Source: Lycium barbarum
Lineage: Eukaryota > Streptophyta > Magnoliopsida > Solanales > Solanaceae
Assembly: GCF_019175385.1 (NCBI RefSeq)
Contig: NC_083338.1
Span: forward strand, 66,930,884-66,994,883
Length of the DNA stretch: 64,000 bases
Direction of reading: 5' to 3'
The notes under the pieces were generated by a model. It was given only the letters and a program-made list of their open reading frames with translations, did no database searches and was not told the DNA's origin. The position numbers were made by a program, and so were the translations under genes. Shown here piece after piece: positions 23,696 to 35,000 of this stretch; within the stretch, counting starts at the first letter, position 1; each line of letters begins with the position of its first letter.

Positions 23696-23906
23696 TATTA
23701 GTGACATCTCTTCATTGATACTAGGACATCTTGATTGATCTTTCATATCTTAGTATCTCCATCAGTGATTTAGTTTCTATTATGATTAGGTGAAGATTAC
23801 AATTCTTTATTAGTTGATTCTTTCCTAATCTGATGTTTCTCTCTTGTATAAATACACATTCATATTGATAAAATGAAATACTTCTCTCCAACAGTAAAGT
23901 TCCATA
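23696..23906 (+). repeat. Copia 3' LTR, 211 bp
   Basis: Same sequence as the 5' LTR apart from small differences and a roughly 10-bp shorter length. TATA box TATAAATA near 23850. It is followed by the TSD copy GAATC (23907-23911). Confidence 0.92.
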
Positions 23907-23911
23907 GAATC

Positions 23912-24295
23912 CTCCTCCCCATAATACCTTTAGATATCATGTATATAGGGAGTCAAATCATAAATAACTTGAATGAAGACGCACTAGCTGAACTTGGTGA
24001 ATGTTAGTTAATAAAATTATAGTGTAAGGAGTAATATTTGCCCCACGTCTTAACAGTTTACCCTTTGAATTCCAAAATGGGTTTAGGTTTGGCCTTTTCC
24101 CAAAAGAGAATTTCATTGACTTTGTTTTATATAGAATCAAAATGAGACTTTGTTTTTTATAGAATCAAAATGAACTTGTTCTTATTTTAAATCAACATTT
24201 TCAGTTTGTTTTAATCACTTTAGGCGTGTGGATATTATCCAACATACTATTTTATTTAATAACTTTACTAGTTTTGGTTACATTACTTTCTTTAA
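23912..24295. other. Unassigned AT-rich DNA
   Basis: About 380 bp between the copia element and the first hAT-type MITE. I see no coding text, terminal repeats or RNA gene; it holds T-rich runs and short direct repeats such as TAGAATCAAAATGA (24132 and 24162 region). Confidence 0.5.
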
Positions 24296-24303
24296 GCCTC
24301 GGA

Positions 24304-24602
24304 CAGGGCCGTCTTAACAGCATTCGAGGCCTAAAGCCAAATCTCAGCCCTAGTTTTTTATAATATTTTATAATTGATTAGTTCTGATAGTCCCTTTTCA
24401 ATGAATAATATAGCTAATGCATTCAATCTCTTGAGACATTGTTGATCTTAGATAAGATTTTTTCTATTTTAATTTTGAAAAATTCTTTCGGCCAAGACAA
24501 CAATTTTATATATAAAATACATTTTTAAGGAAAAAATGGAGCCCCAAGAAAATTGAGGCCCCAAGCGATTGCTTTATTGGCCTTATAGTCGAGCCGCCCC
24601 TG
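24304..24602. mobile_element. hAT-type MITE, 299 bp, 8-bp TSD
   Basis: It starts CAGGGCCGTCTTAA and ends TCGAGCCGCCCCTG, whose reverse complement is CAGGGGCGGCTCGA: imperfect terminal inverted repeats of the hAT CAGGG type. The flanks GCCTCGGA (24296-24303) and GCCTTGGA (24603-24610) match at 7 of 8 bases, as expected for an 8-bp hAT duplication. No transposase is encoded. Confidence 0.88.
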
Positions 24603-24797
24603 GCCTTGGATATTAAATCACAGAAGCCTTGCATATTTTTAGAACCCAATTTATTTCGTGTACTATTATCTTAGCCCGAAGGCAAATGTGAACCCTTTTT
24701 CTCTTTATGTGCTCACTTTGATTAAGAATTTTTATTTCGTCATTATGTCAGTTCTTCTTTTGATTAGTCATACCGTAAGAACAGACATACACTCACC

Positions 24798-24985
24798 CAG
24801 TGGCGGAGTCAGGATTTTTACTAAGGGGATCAAAATATTAAAAAAGTAAACATACAAAGAAGTCAAAGGAGGTTCAACAGCTATTATATATACATAAAAA
24901 ATAATTTTAACCATGTATAAACAGAGCTTTTTTCAGCCGAAGGGGATTTGGATGAACCCCTCAGCCCTATGTGGCTCCGCCCCTG
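24798..24985. mobile_element. hAT-type MITE, 188 bp
   Basis: It starts CAGTGGCGGAGTCAGGA and ends TGGCTCCGCCCCTG, giving terminal inverted repeats of the CAGGGGCGGAGCCA type. Flanking octamers CACTCACC (24790-24797) and GTCTCACC (24986-24993) match at 6 of 8 bases. No coding capacity. Confidence 0.85.
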
Positions 24986-25106
24986 GTCTCACCCATTTGA
25001 ATACTTCTTTACATGTACATTACAATGGAGTGGCAGAGTCAATGCGCGAAGCGGAGCTCAAATGTAGTCGTCACCCCAAGAGGGGCTCCAGGTACATTTC
25101 AGGAAA

Positions 25107-27342
25107 TCTGTATATAATATAAAGCTAGGCATAGATAAGGTATTGTGGCACCTCTCTATGACCACCATTCCTATTTATCTTTTTTCTTCTTTTTTTAACT
25201 TTTTTCCTTAACTTTCCTATTTATCTTATTTTTAAATAGCTGAAAATCTCTAAATACATTACCCAATTAATGATGAAACAAAACTGAAAGTGGCTAAATG
25301 CACTACCCATTTAGTAAGGAGACACGTCCTTTTGGAACATTTGTTATAATTAAAGCACTTTCAAGTAAATGAAGATGAAAAGACCAACCTTTCATCCACG
25401 TTCAAATTTTCTTAATCACATGCACCTTCTCCTCTTCTTCTAACCGTTTGGTATGGCTATTCTCATGGAACTCAAAAAAGACATTATTAAAATGGAGTAG
25501 CAAAACATGTTGGGGTCATCTGGAAGATACTCCTTTCAGTACTATTTCAACTATGCTTCACTCACATTGTGTTCCTTCACCAAAACTAAAATATATGGCT
25601 TCCTGGAAATTAGACATGCAAAGGTATCCATTTTTTGCTTTAAAATTTAGGCTTTACATGGCCTATTTCTTTGTGTCATAATTGTTGCATGTGCTTTTTG
25701 AGAAATTAGTTCTTTTTCAGATTATCCTTCTTTATACATGGCTGAACTTTTAAAGAGTTTCTCTCTATATTTTGATGTCCTTCTCTTTTCTTTCCAGTTG
25801 AACTTTTGGAATATGTTGACTGTATTTTTTTTCCCCTTTTTGGATTTTGTATAAAAGAAAGTGATAAAATGTTGTAATCGGCAAAGATCAAATTATGTCA
25901 CGCTGTGGAGTATTTCCAGGATGTATTTGATTTCAATTTTTGCTGAAATTGGGGTGAGGAGGAGAGATAAGAAAGGTTATATAATAATCAGGAAAAGAAA
26001 AACAAAGAAAAGCAAATAATAGATTTATTTATGCATATGTAGTATCATATTTCATATGTGTGAAACCACCGTTTAAAGTAAGTGTGAAAAAATATAATTG
26101 GCAAAATTTCTTATTTATTCCTTTATATTTGGGTACATATTTCTCATAAACATCTCATCCACATAGTAAATCACGGTAATGCGAGTATATATGATCCAGC
26201 AAAAATATTTCCCTTTTCTTTTTCTTATTGAAATATTTAAATAAATTCCTAAAATTGTGAAACTGATTTTAACTTAATAATATTTACTAGAAATCCTTAA
26301 AAAAAACAATAAGATGGAAGGGTTAAAATTGTGCGTCTTTGTCACATCAGTGGCATATGGTTCTTGCGACATATGAGATGGGAGAGCAAAAACTAAGAAG
26401 GTCATTTGTTCGATATTTAATTTGTAAAGTTGTGTTTCTTTTTTCTTTAATTTGGTATCAATCTTGAAAATATAGAACAACAGATAGTGTTACAGCTAAT
26501 TAATAGAGAAAAGATAAAATTACTCGATGAGTAAAGTTTGATTTTCTTAATTAGAAAAATTTAAAAATAATTATTTGGGCATTTTTTATTTTTTTATAAT
26601 GCCTGCGAGAAGCGCGGACAAAAAATTTGTTCAGTTAGAAAAGAAGGATCTGTTGATATTTCCTTCCTGTTACTTAGAAAACAGTACTCTTTTCACAAAA
26701 TTAGTGCATAATTTAATAGATGCTTTTGGTTGAAAAGGATGGTTTTCAAAGGAGTTTCATACATAGGACAAAGTTCATGATGCTCCCTCTCTCACTTATC
26801 TTCTCTAATGTAAATTTTATCATTTATGAATAAATCTTGACGTGGTGTAAAGTCAGGAAGGTCACTTATGCTTTGTTTTTTCCTATGTTCATTAGTCTCT
26901 GGAGATCGAGAATTGATTCATGCGGGTGATCTTCGTGAGACTTGTGTGTGGTTTGGCTGTAATGTTTAGTTAGAATTATCTCATCGCATCACCCTATTGA
27001 AATGCTAATTTGATTGAAAGATTGTAAATATTTATATTGAATTTATTTTTCTGTGATTGATACGGTTCTAATTAAATGCCGTCATTCTGTTTTAATTATT
27101 AATATTTTGAGTATGAAATTTTTTATTGCAGCGATTCTGTTTTTGCACTTTTGGTTACTTCCCATTTTGTTTTCTTTTAATCATAACTTTTTGAAAAGGA
27201 AGTACAAGATATTGCTCATACCATCAACAATGTGGAACTTTTATTTTAAGAGAGAGTGTTATTACTCAGAGTAACCTGTTACATCTATAATTTGTAAGAG
27301 AATATTTTCTACGACCGCGCGAAGCGCGGACAAGTACATTAG
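25107..27342 (+). mobile_element. Non-autonomous Helitron, 2236 bp
   Basis: The 5' end TCTGTATATAATATAAAG follows an A, as Helitrons do. The 3' end carries the stem-loop CCGCGC-GAA-GCGCGG (27315-27329), then 13 bases ending TTAG (27339-27342), followed by T. The family rule is a 3' hairpin 10-12 bases before CTRR, with insertion between A and T; here CTAG has become TTAG. The inside is AT-rich and encodes no Rep or helicase text. A second, degraded hairpin of the same kind lies at 26603-26620. Confidence 0.8.
27315..27342 (+). terminator. Helitron 3' terminal hairpin and TTAG end
   Basis: A perfect 6-bp stem CCGCGC/GCGCGG with GAA loop, then ACAAGTACATTAG. In rolling-circle transposons this hairpin marks the end of transfer. 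Confidence 0.8.
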
Positions 27343-27892
27343 TGATAAAAAAGCCAGGCATTTAACTGACTTTCAACGTGAAGCAGTACATATAGATTTA
27401 TAAAATAAAGTACTCCTTTTTTAATTTTATATGTCACTCTTTTAAAAGTTTCAAAGACTCGACAATTTCTACTGTACTTTGTTAAACACTAATTTTTTTT
27501 ATAAAATCTCAAGCCATCGCCCCATTTTGTAGAACTTGAACACAGAAAAATAAGTTCTAAACTTTGTATTACTTTCAAATACCCAAACATCTACTTTGTA
27601 CCACTGGGCTATGTTAAACACCTTCGGTTGCATCTTAAATTTTTGAAGTGAGTGGATCATACAAAATAGAGGGGAGTAACATCGCATTGGGTTGCTTCTA
27701 TCCTCGCCATGTACTGATCCCACATTATTCTCCTACTCATGACTTTAGCTTTATTCGTTGTCGATTTATTATTTATTTAGTCCCTCAAATTCAATTCGCC
27801 ACCAAAACTAAGGTGGCATACATTTTTGCTAACAATTTCTTTCATGAGATGTTATAATGATGCCAACGAGATACAACACACTATGTTATAAT
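27343..27892. other. Unassigned AT-rich DNA
   Basis: About 550 bp between the Helitron and a fold-back element. No terminal repeats or coding text recognised. Confidence 0.5.
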
Positions 27893-28152
27893 CATGTGGC
27901 TTTAAAAAAAAGTCTTCTCATTTTTTTTAAGTCGATATATTTTTCTAATTCCACGTGGTAAAAAAAAAAAAATCTGGTAGGTCGGTTCTGGTTCATTTTA
28001 AAAAATATCTCCTTGACTTTAAAAAAAAACAAGTCTACCCATATTTTTAAAACGAACCAGACCCAACCCACCAGAAAGAATTATCATGTGGTTTTAGAAA
28101 AATATGTCTACTCAAAAAAACAAAAGGGTAGATTTTTTTTTAAAGCCACATG
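27893..28152. repeat. Fold-back inverted repeat, about 260 bp
   Basis: The outer arms CATGTGGCTTTA (27893-27904) and TAAAGCCACATG (28141-28152) are exact inverted copies. The inner arms (TCTGGTAGGTCGG...CTGGTTC and GAACCAG...CCCACCAGA, about 27973-28075) also pair, so the tract folds back over most of its length. A-runs and T-runs fill the loops. It may be a MITE of unknown family. Confidence 0.75.
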
Positions 28153-28194
28153 GTATTTTTTTTAATTAAAAAATAAATTAAATGATTTAAAAAA

Positions 28195-28325
28195 AAATTC
28201 CGTTAGCAAAATGGGTATATTTGCACCATTTTGTAACAGCAGGGGTGTATTTACACCACTTTTATAACGGGGGATATATCTGCTCTAAATCGCAAAGTTG
28301 AGGGTTATATTTGCACCTTTGTCCT
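28195..28325. repeat. Short imperfect tandem units (TATATTTGCACC)
   Basis: Three to four units of about 35 bp contain GGGTATATTTGCACC, GTGTATTTACACC, GGGATATATCTGC and GGTTATATTTGCACC with GTAACAG/ATAACGG between them. They probably belong to a MITE or other DNA-transposon end, but I see no clear borders. Confidence 0.55.
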
Positions 28326-28330
28326 TTGGT

Positions 28331-28904
28331 TAATATATAAACCTTAGCATGCCTTATGCTTTTGGCCCATTTTTATTTTTGTGTTCCTCTCTTTAGGCGC
28401 TCCTTTGTTAATTAATTATTTTGTTCACACTTAGAATGGGTAGTTAGATCTACTGTGATTTTCTTCTTTTAAAGCTATATTTATTTAGATGTTGGAAACA
28501 TTAACGTTCTATTCATTTTTTTTTTAAAATAAAACAACTAGCACCGGGCATAGTTGTGAGTTTTATAAATCTAAAGTTCTGTACAGAAATTGTAAAGAAA
28601 TCAAAAAAACCAACAAGCAAGAAAGATTACAAGGTCAAAAGTGCCTAAAAATCAAGGGGAAAACAGCTTAAGTAGCTATATCTAGCCTAATGTATGCATG
28701 ACCATTCCAAGCCTTGGCTTGATTCCATTTCAGTCACATCAAGCTCTCACCAGGTGCTATGTCATCAAATGCCAAAAGAAGTATCCTTCCAACTTGCAAC
28801 TGTGCAAAATCAGGCCTTTTATGCTAGCCAAAGTTGTATATAATCTGAGTCTCCTAAGCTTTGATATGAAATATTTGAGTAGGACAGTTTATCTGTATTT
28901 ATCC
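28331..28904. other. Unassigned DNA; possible minus-strand retroposon 3' end
   Basis: The tract at about 28516-28535 (T run followed by AAAATAAAA) would read as a poly-A tail on the minus strand. The bases after it (28540-28900) have no borders other than the LTR at 28905. This fits a truncated retroposon in minus orientation, but there is no protein text to confirm it. Confidence 0.3.
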
Positions 28905-29537
28905 TGTCACGACCCAACACGATGAGCCATGACTAGTGCCCGAGCTGGACACTCGTATACGAACCTGTTAGATATAATCAGACTGAAACTAAGGACAGTA
29001 TGGAAACTTGTAAAAGCAAACTATAGACTCATAACGCCATATATCATAATGAACCGGTCTCCTGAGGAGTCACAGCTAACCAAAACATAACATCATATGC
29101 AAGCCGACAAGGCTGCCACTATATACGGAAATACCAAAACGAACCATATCGACGTAGCTGACCAAAACCCACACATGTCTACAGACCTCTAAGAGTATAA
29201 TAGTGAAATATGACGGTACAGGGCCCCGTCGTACCCCTGGATATGCATAAGTCTATATCAAAGGATCTGTACCAAACAGTTGAGCAGAAGTCCTAGGCTG
29301 GAGGATCATGAAACTGAGTATCTGTACCTGCGGGCATGAAACGCATCCCCCGAAGAAAGGGGGTCAGTACGAGAGATGTACTGAGTATATAAAGCATGAA
29401 ATATCATAAAGAAGATCAAGACTGAATAAAAGATAACAGAAGGCAAGTATGATAATTAAAGATACCAATGCACCTGTGCCTTACGAGATGAGAATCATGC
29501 ATATCTATATCATATACCATACCCGGCCCATTATGGG
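28905..29537 (-). repeat. Reversed LTR (LTR D), left part, split by the gypsy element at 29538
   Basis: On the plus strand it begins TGTCACGACCCAAC, the reverse complement of a GGGTTGGGTCGTGACA end. It carries the reversed hairpin series (29212-29383) and continues on the other side of the gypsy element at 57435. The junction is marked by ATGGG on both sides (29533-29537 and 57430-57434). It is closest to the LTR at 59294-61911: both share the stretch beginning with a GTGTCCAG or CTGGACAC element near this end. Confidence 0.85.
29212..29383 (-). other. Conserved LTR stem-loop series, copy D
   Basis: On the plus strand: h4 GACGG 29212-29216 with CCGTC 29226-29230. h3 CTGCG 29328-29332 with CGCAT 29342-29346 (outer pair lost). 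h2 CCCCC 29347-29351 with GGGGG 29359-29363. h1 CAGTAC 29365-29370 with GTACTG 29378-29383. h5 is absent. Confidence 0.65.
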
Positions 29538-29879
29538 TGTTACACCTCGAAAAATCTTACGTTGATGCACAAATGAATAGACTAGTAAAGAGTACGAGCA
29601 TACGGTATTTCCATAAGTAAGAAATGGCATTCGATGACTCTAGATAAGATTTCAAAGATGTTTGAGATGGGGGAAGAAAGTTGGCCAAGATAAGGCAAGG
29701 CATACGATAGGTATCGGAAAGGAAATACGAGTAACGAGTTAACGAGGCTTCAATGATGTCTTGGAGAAGAGTGATAACGTCCCTTAGATTGGTATTGAGG
29801 TGTTGAGCAAGTGCTAAGAAGGTTCCATAAGTATTGGAGATCAAACGAGTCGATGAATCGAACTTCGGAACCACTGGGG

Positions 29880-30035
29880 ATTATACGGCCAAACATACTA
29901 GCCGTATAAATTATATGGTCCGTATGTTTGGGACCGTGTAATCAGCCCAGAATGGCATAAGTTTCTGGACCAAATATACGGCCAAACATACGGCCCGTAC
30001 AAATTATACGGACCGTATGTTGGTCCGTATATACG
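29880..30035 (+). promoter_or_regulatory. Palindromic TATACGG/CCGTAT array in LTR F
   Basis: Repeated TTATACGG, CCGTATAA, TACGGTCCGTAT-type palindromes, ending about 20 bp before TTTAAATA. The 3' LTR copy (48440-48575) has lost one unit, so the array is length-variable within one element. Confidence 0.55.
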
Positions 30036-31196
30036 GTCGGGACTGAAAATGGATCTTTAAATAAGGGACTAAGTCTTATTTCATTTCACTTCTATATCCC
30101 ACCCCTTCTCTCTAAAACATCTCTCTACATTTATTCCACAAGAATTCAAGGATTATTAGTGATCAACAACATAAATTAAGTGCATCAAGTGTAAGGAAAC
30201 CCATTAAAGATTATTCAAGTCAAGAAATCTCATTGGAGATGAACTAGGGTTTTTGCTCAAGTGGAGTATTACCAACCAAGGCTTGTTCCTACAATATCTA
30301 AGGTAAGATTTATGGTATTTCTATGTTGTTTAAGGTAAATGGGTCATGAATGTGGAATAATGCCATTTTGAGTAATAGCTTGAATTGAGTCATGATTCTT
30401 GATGTGTTGTGATGTAAATATGTTATAAATGATGTTGAGAACATGGGATAGGCAATGTATGTGAATGGACGTAGTCGTGTGTTATGACCATGGATATTGG
30501 TGATTGAAGGTAAATTAAGAAATGTGGATAATGTGGATGAATAATGACTATTGTTATAGTATTGTGAATGTATTATTGACGTTTGGGAGTTGATATGCAC
30601 TATGAGGGGATGTCGTATAAATAAAGGAGATGTTGGCCGATTTTCTCTAGCTTTCGTCATGTATACTAGCTATCGATTTCTAATGATAGTATGATTTTAA
30701 TGAAGGTAGAAACACGAGCGTTGGAGGAGAACGTGCAAGTGTAGAATAGTTGAACGGAAAGGTCTGTAAGGCTAACCCTTCTTTCATAAGGCATGGTTCT
30801 TTGGCCAAACGTCCAAATCTTCTATAAGACTATGATATCCTTCAAATGATTTGATCTTCCGAGCTAGTAAGTTTCACGACCCAACCAGAGGGCCATGGCA
30901 GGTACCCAGTATTATCTACCGAGCACCCTATAGCACTTTATCCATCGTTCAACCTGTACTGACACGACTCAACCAGATGAACACTTATCATACTTGCGTT
31001 TAGCATATTAAGGACTTTTGTAGTACAATACAAAACGCTGTACAAATTGTCACATATGATATCACACACAAGCCGGTCAGGCTATCGTAATGTAGGAAAT
31101 TGCCAAAACGTAATCCACACTAACATAACTGAACGATGACCACCCATGACCCACATACATGTCTGCAGGCCTCTAAGAGTAACAACAGTGTCATAT

Positions 31197-31404
31197 GGTG
31201 GGACAGGGCCCCACCGTACCCTAATTAGACACATATATATACAGCAAAAGGATCTGTACCAAAAGTATATGCTCCGGAACAAGGGAGCACTTCAAAGTAG
31301 CAGAATGGATGTCCTAAGCCGACGGGTCACCGCAACGAGCGTCTGTACCTGCGGGCATGAAACGCAGCCCCCGAAGAGCGGGGGTCAGTACGGGATATGT
31401 ACTG
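31197..31404 (-). other. Conserved LTR stem-loop series, copy E
   Basis: On the plus strand: h4 GGTGGG 31197-31202 with CCCACC 31210-31215. h5 TGCTCC 31270-31275 with GGAGCA 31284-31289. h3 CTGCG 31349-31353 with CGCAG 31363-31367. h2 CCCCC 31368-31372 with GGGGG 31380-31384. h1 CAGTAC 31386-31391 with GTACTG 31399-31404. Confidence 0.7.
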
Positions 31405-31634
31405 AGTATGTAAAGCATGAAACACAGTAAACAGAGTCATAATCGGAACAAGAAATATAGAAAGCAAGTGCACTATCCAGAATGTCAAAATGCTTGCCTT
31501 TTGAAACACAAATCATGCATGTCAATGGGATATGTCCTATCCGGCCCATTATGGGACTCGGTGGACCAAACATGGTCGCCACCCCGTCATTGGCGCCATA
31601 ACACATCATACTCCAGAATAGGGAATAACTCCGT

Positions 31635-31702
31635 AACACACCATACTCCAGAACACATCATACTCCTGAACACATCATACTCCAAAACACATCATACTCC
31701 AA
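31635..31702. repeat. 17-bp tandem repeat
   Basis: Four units of AACACATCATACTCCAA with single-base changes, inside LTR E. A related unit stands alone at 31600. Confidence 0.85.
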
Positions 31703-34288
31703 AGTGTATATACATATAACGTGTCCCGGCCCTCTTTTGAGGGACTCAGTGAACAATACACTGAAACTGTGCACGATAAGATATCCTGGCCCGGGCTCAG
31801 TGAAAGACATATTGAGGCATGCACGAGCGGAGTAGTGAGAAACTATATGCAAATAAATCAATTTTTAAGACTCGATAGGTAGGTACACTAATCGACACTT
31901 GAAGATCATAAACACGTTCGAGCCAATCTGAGTTAGCATAAGAAAGTTATGGACATTATGCTTTACAGAAACCTCTACGAACGTTTCAAAGCAATCCGAG
32001 ACCGCCTATGAAAGCTAGGGACATTAATCCTTATAGAACTCTTTTAAGAACAGGAACTCTTTATGCTTTACTCGTTATTCAATCATACAATAGGCTCGAC
32101 TATACCAAGTATGCTCGTGTCAAGAAGTGAATAGGAATCGTAAACAAGCTCAGAATTAAAGAATTGAGTTACCCCAAGGTGCACGTCATACCTTATTTAG
32201 CTCTAGTACATGACAAAAGAAAGAAAAGGTAAGCCTTACATACCTTGCTCGCTTCTTAAGCTAATCCGAACATAAGTCTCGGCTTTCGCAAGATCTACAA
32301 CAACGTTAGTGGATACGAAACATTAGCTATAGATACTTAAGAGGCCAATCCTAAACTAACACTTTATTTACAGAAATTTCGGCAACATTTCCCCTATAAA
32401 TTCAACCAACCCCGAGGATTCAACTCGGCTAAATCATCAACAACAACACCAACAACCACATTAACAACTTCAACGATTAATTCAAACCGCATTCTAACAT
32501 TGGTAACCATTTCTACACAATTCGACGGCATTTCATTTATGTTCAAATTACCCACAACAACACAATCCGCAATCTTCCAAATTCATGAACTACACCACAA
32601 TCTACACATTAGCAACTTCATTCTCATAATTGCAAGAAACCATATTAAAATCACATTAATTCCTACAACAACCCACAAACAATTTGCAACGCCAACTTGA
32701 ACCATTAAGCCTCCATTTGCATCATAGAATCCACAACCACAACAACTAAAATGCTAAGTAAAATTAATTCATCCCTTCTACACAACACAAACACCTACAC
32801 GGCTACAACTCAACACACATAATTTCATGAATTTCATCCATTTCCACACACTACAACATGCACAAATCATCCATGACACACGAAAGAGAAGATTAAACCA
32901 TACCTTTTTCCACTTATCTTCTTACTTGGCTAGAATTGTAAATTGCACAAATGAATGATTTGATTGCTTCAACAACTACTTCACGTTAATAAGAGCCCTC
33001 CAATTGGTTGAAATGCTAGACGAAAATTATTTTTCTTGATCAATTTTTGTGACCTCAAATTCGGCTAGCCATGGCCGAATATGGTTCTTTTTTTTTTTCT
33101 TGAAGTTTCTCCAAGCTTCTTGATTTAAAAAGATGAATATATCATATCTTGTCATCAACTGTCTATATATATATACATGGCTTCTACCAATACCAAGTGG
33201 ACACATGCCCCCACTCATGGCTTGAGTTAATTGGCCAAGCCATGGGTGGGACCCACATGGACATAGGTGGCCTTATTAAGAACCCTCTTTGAATTTTTCC
33301 CTTTTTACCCCTAGACTTTCTCAATATTTCCATTCCACTAATAAACAACTTGTGACTTTTGTGACTCATGAATTAATAAATTCCTAATTCCAACTTTGTC
33401 CTTACCATTCCACACCAATAATATTTATAAGCAACTTGTGCATTAAGACAAAACCGGAAAATAGCCTTGCCCTTAACTTATTGCGATTATCTTGAAATAT
33501 CTGAATGTACAAAAATACGGGATATAACAGTAAGCTCACAATTCTTATATATGTTACGATTGTACTAAGTTCCTCACATGCCGAGTGAGCTTATAAAGAT
33601 AGATGTAATGAATGACGCTAATAGTGAAAATGACATTGACGACGACTATAATGGTAATAGCGATAACGATGACGATGATGATAGTGATGATAATAGTAAA
33701 GATGCTTATGAGCTTATATGTATGTGTGCCTAAGTATGGCTACTATGAACCCCGAGCCTATATGGCCGGGTAGTATATGTATAGATGTATATGTATGTAT
33801 GTTTACGTAACGCGCGCACACCACTGCAGTTGGGTACGGACAACACTGAGCCTTGTTAGGGCCAGGTATGTGTAACACTGAGCCTCGGTTGGCCAGCTAT
33901 GTATGATCACCGAGCCTAGCTATAATCGGGTACGTGAAACACCGAGCCTTCGTGGTCGGGTATGCTATGTAAATGAGAAATGTATGATATGAATATGTAT
34001 ATGCTATGGTAGATATATGATATAGATATGACTATGAATACGAATATGATATGATTACGAAATAGAATATGTACACGATATGAATGTGAATAAGTATACG
34101 TAAATGAGTACGGATATGAATCTGGATTCGGATACGGATGTATGTACCCAATCACGCAAGCGAAATGGAAAGATCCTATGTAAGGTAAGTAAGTGCCCAT
34201 GACGATGACATTACTATCTCCTATCTTATGCTGTTTCTTATGTTGCACATTATGCTTCTATATTGATATTGATCATACTTTACATACT

Positions 34289-34485
34289 CAGTACATTCTT
34301 CGTACTGATGTCCTTTTATTTGTGGACGCTGCGTCATGCCCGCTGGTGCACAGGAAGACAGACTTGATCCATAGCTACATTATCAGGGACTACATAGCAT
34401 AGCTCCATTTCATTCGGAGCCATAGCTTTTGGGTACTAATTCTTTTGTGTACATAATTATGGGCATAGCGGGGTCCTGTCCCGCT
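34289..34485 (+). other. Conserved LTR stem-loop series, copy F
   Basis: h1 CAGTAC 34289-34294 with GTACTG 34302-34307. h2 GTCC 34310-34313 with GGAC 34324-34327. h3 reduced to GCG/CGC 34331-34343. h5 GCTCC 34402-34406 with GGAGC 34416-34420. h4 AGCGGG 34467-34472 with CCCGCT 34480-34485. Confidence 0.65.
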
Positions 34486-34796
34486 TATGTGATATGTTAT
34501 ACTCTCCTTAGAGGCCCGTAGACATGTGTATATGGTTAGGTATGTCTGGCCTTGTCGGCCTATATTTTGTATATCATTTTGATAGCCTTGTCGGCTCATA
34601 TACATTGATGTGACATAGATGCCAATGATGATATAAAGGCATGGTTGTCCAATGGGACTAGCACGATGAATGAATAGAATTATATGTTTAACTGTGTGGC
34701 TCACCTAGATGTAAGGGTAAGTGTAAGCCAAGGGGTGCCCGGGTGGGCTAGCACCGGGTGCTCGTCGCGGCCCCTCTAGTCGGGTCGTGACAAAAG

Positions 34797-34808
34797 TGGT
34801 ATCAGAGC
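34797..34808 (+). other. Primer-binding site (initiator tRNA-Met type) of the gypsy element
   Basis: TGGTATCAGAGC lies four bases after the 5' LTR end. The same arrangement (AAAG then TGGTATCAGAGC) occurs at 61912-61927. Confidence 0.92.
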
Positions 34809-35000
34809 AGTTCAGTCCTAGGGTGTGTCTACGAGCCGTGTCTAGTAGAGTCTTGGTTATGAGTGTGTTGCGCGCCACACTTATAAACAAGAAGATGCGG
34901 GCATTTTAGGAATAAATAACCTTCTTTCTTCATAAGAAGCATGCGATAGAGTTATGACATAGGAATTTCTTGATTCTTAACTGTGTGTTGTGTATTTCAG

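Larger units (their letters stand above)
16121..23906 (+). mobile_element. Ty1/copia LTR retrotransposon, full length but degenerate, TSD GAATC
   Basis: It has 5' LTR 16121-16341, a primer-binding site at 16342, gag, protease, integrase, RT and RNase H in copia order, a purine-rich tract before 23696, and 3' LTR 23696-23906. The flanking 5-bp repeats GAATC (16116-16120 and 23907-23911) fix the ends. LTR termini are TATTAG...CCATA rather than TG...CA. Two later insertions lie inside: a MITE (18636-19002) and a solo LTR (20425-22961). Every coding domain has stops or frameshifts. Confidence 0.93.
30872..33529 (-). repeat. Solo LTR, reversed (LTR E), 2658 bp, TSD GTAAG
   Basis: On the plus strand it runs TTTCACGACCCAACC...GGGATATAACA; the first base pair TG has become TT. 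It is flanked by GTAAG (30867-30871 and 33530-33534), which sits in the middle of a continuous stretch of the host LTR (compare 49391-49405, the uninterrupted 3' LTR). It holds the reversed hairpin series, a 17-bp tandem repeat, and on the minus strand a candidate donor (32243). Confidence 0.95.
29538..34792 (+). repeat. 5' LTR of gypsy element (LTR F), split by solo LTR E
   Basis: It starts TGTTACACCTCG and ends TCGGGTCGTGACA. Contents: palindromic TATACGG/CCGTAT motifs (29880-30035), TTTAAATA TATA-like box near 30054, a leader ending AAG|GTAAGATT near 30302, then the insertion. After it come GAT-rich trinucleotides (33640-33700), CCGAGCC...GGCCGGGTA units (33750-33965) and the hairpins (34289-34485). 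In the first 145 bases it differs from the 3' LTR at about nine positions, mostly transitions. Confidence 0.93.

Noticed and set aside
26603..26640. Considered as the true Helitron 3' end
   Set aside because: The hairpin is imperfect and the base after TTAG is A; 27342 has a perfect hairpin and the expected T.
33916..34248. 110-codon minus-strand open frame, with a near twin at 56553-56885
   Set aside because: The two are the same position in the two LTRs of one element, with low-complexity Tyr/Ser/His text and no domain.
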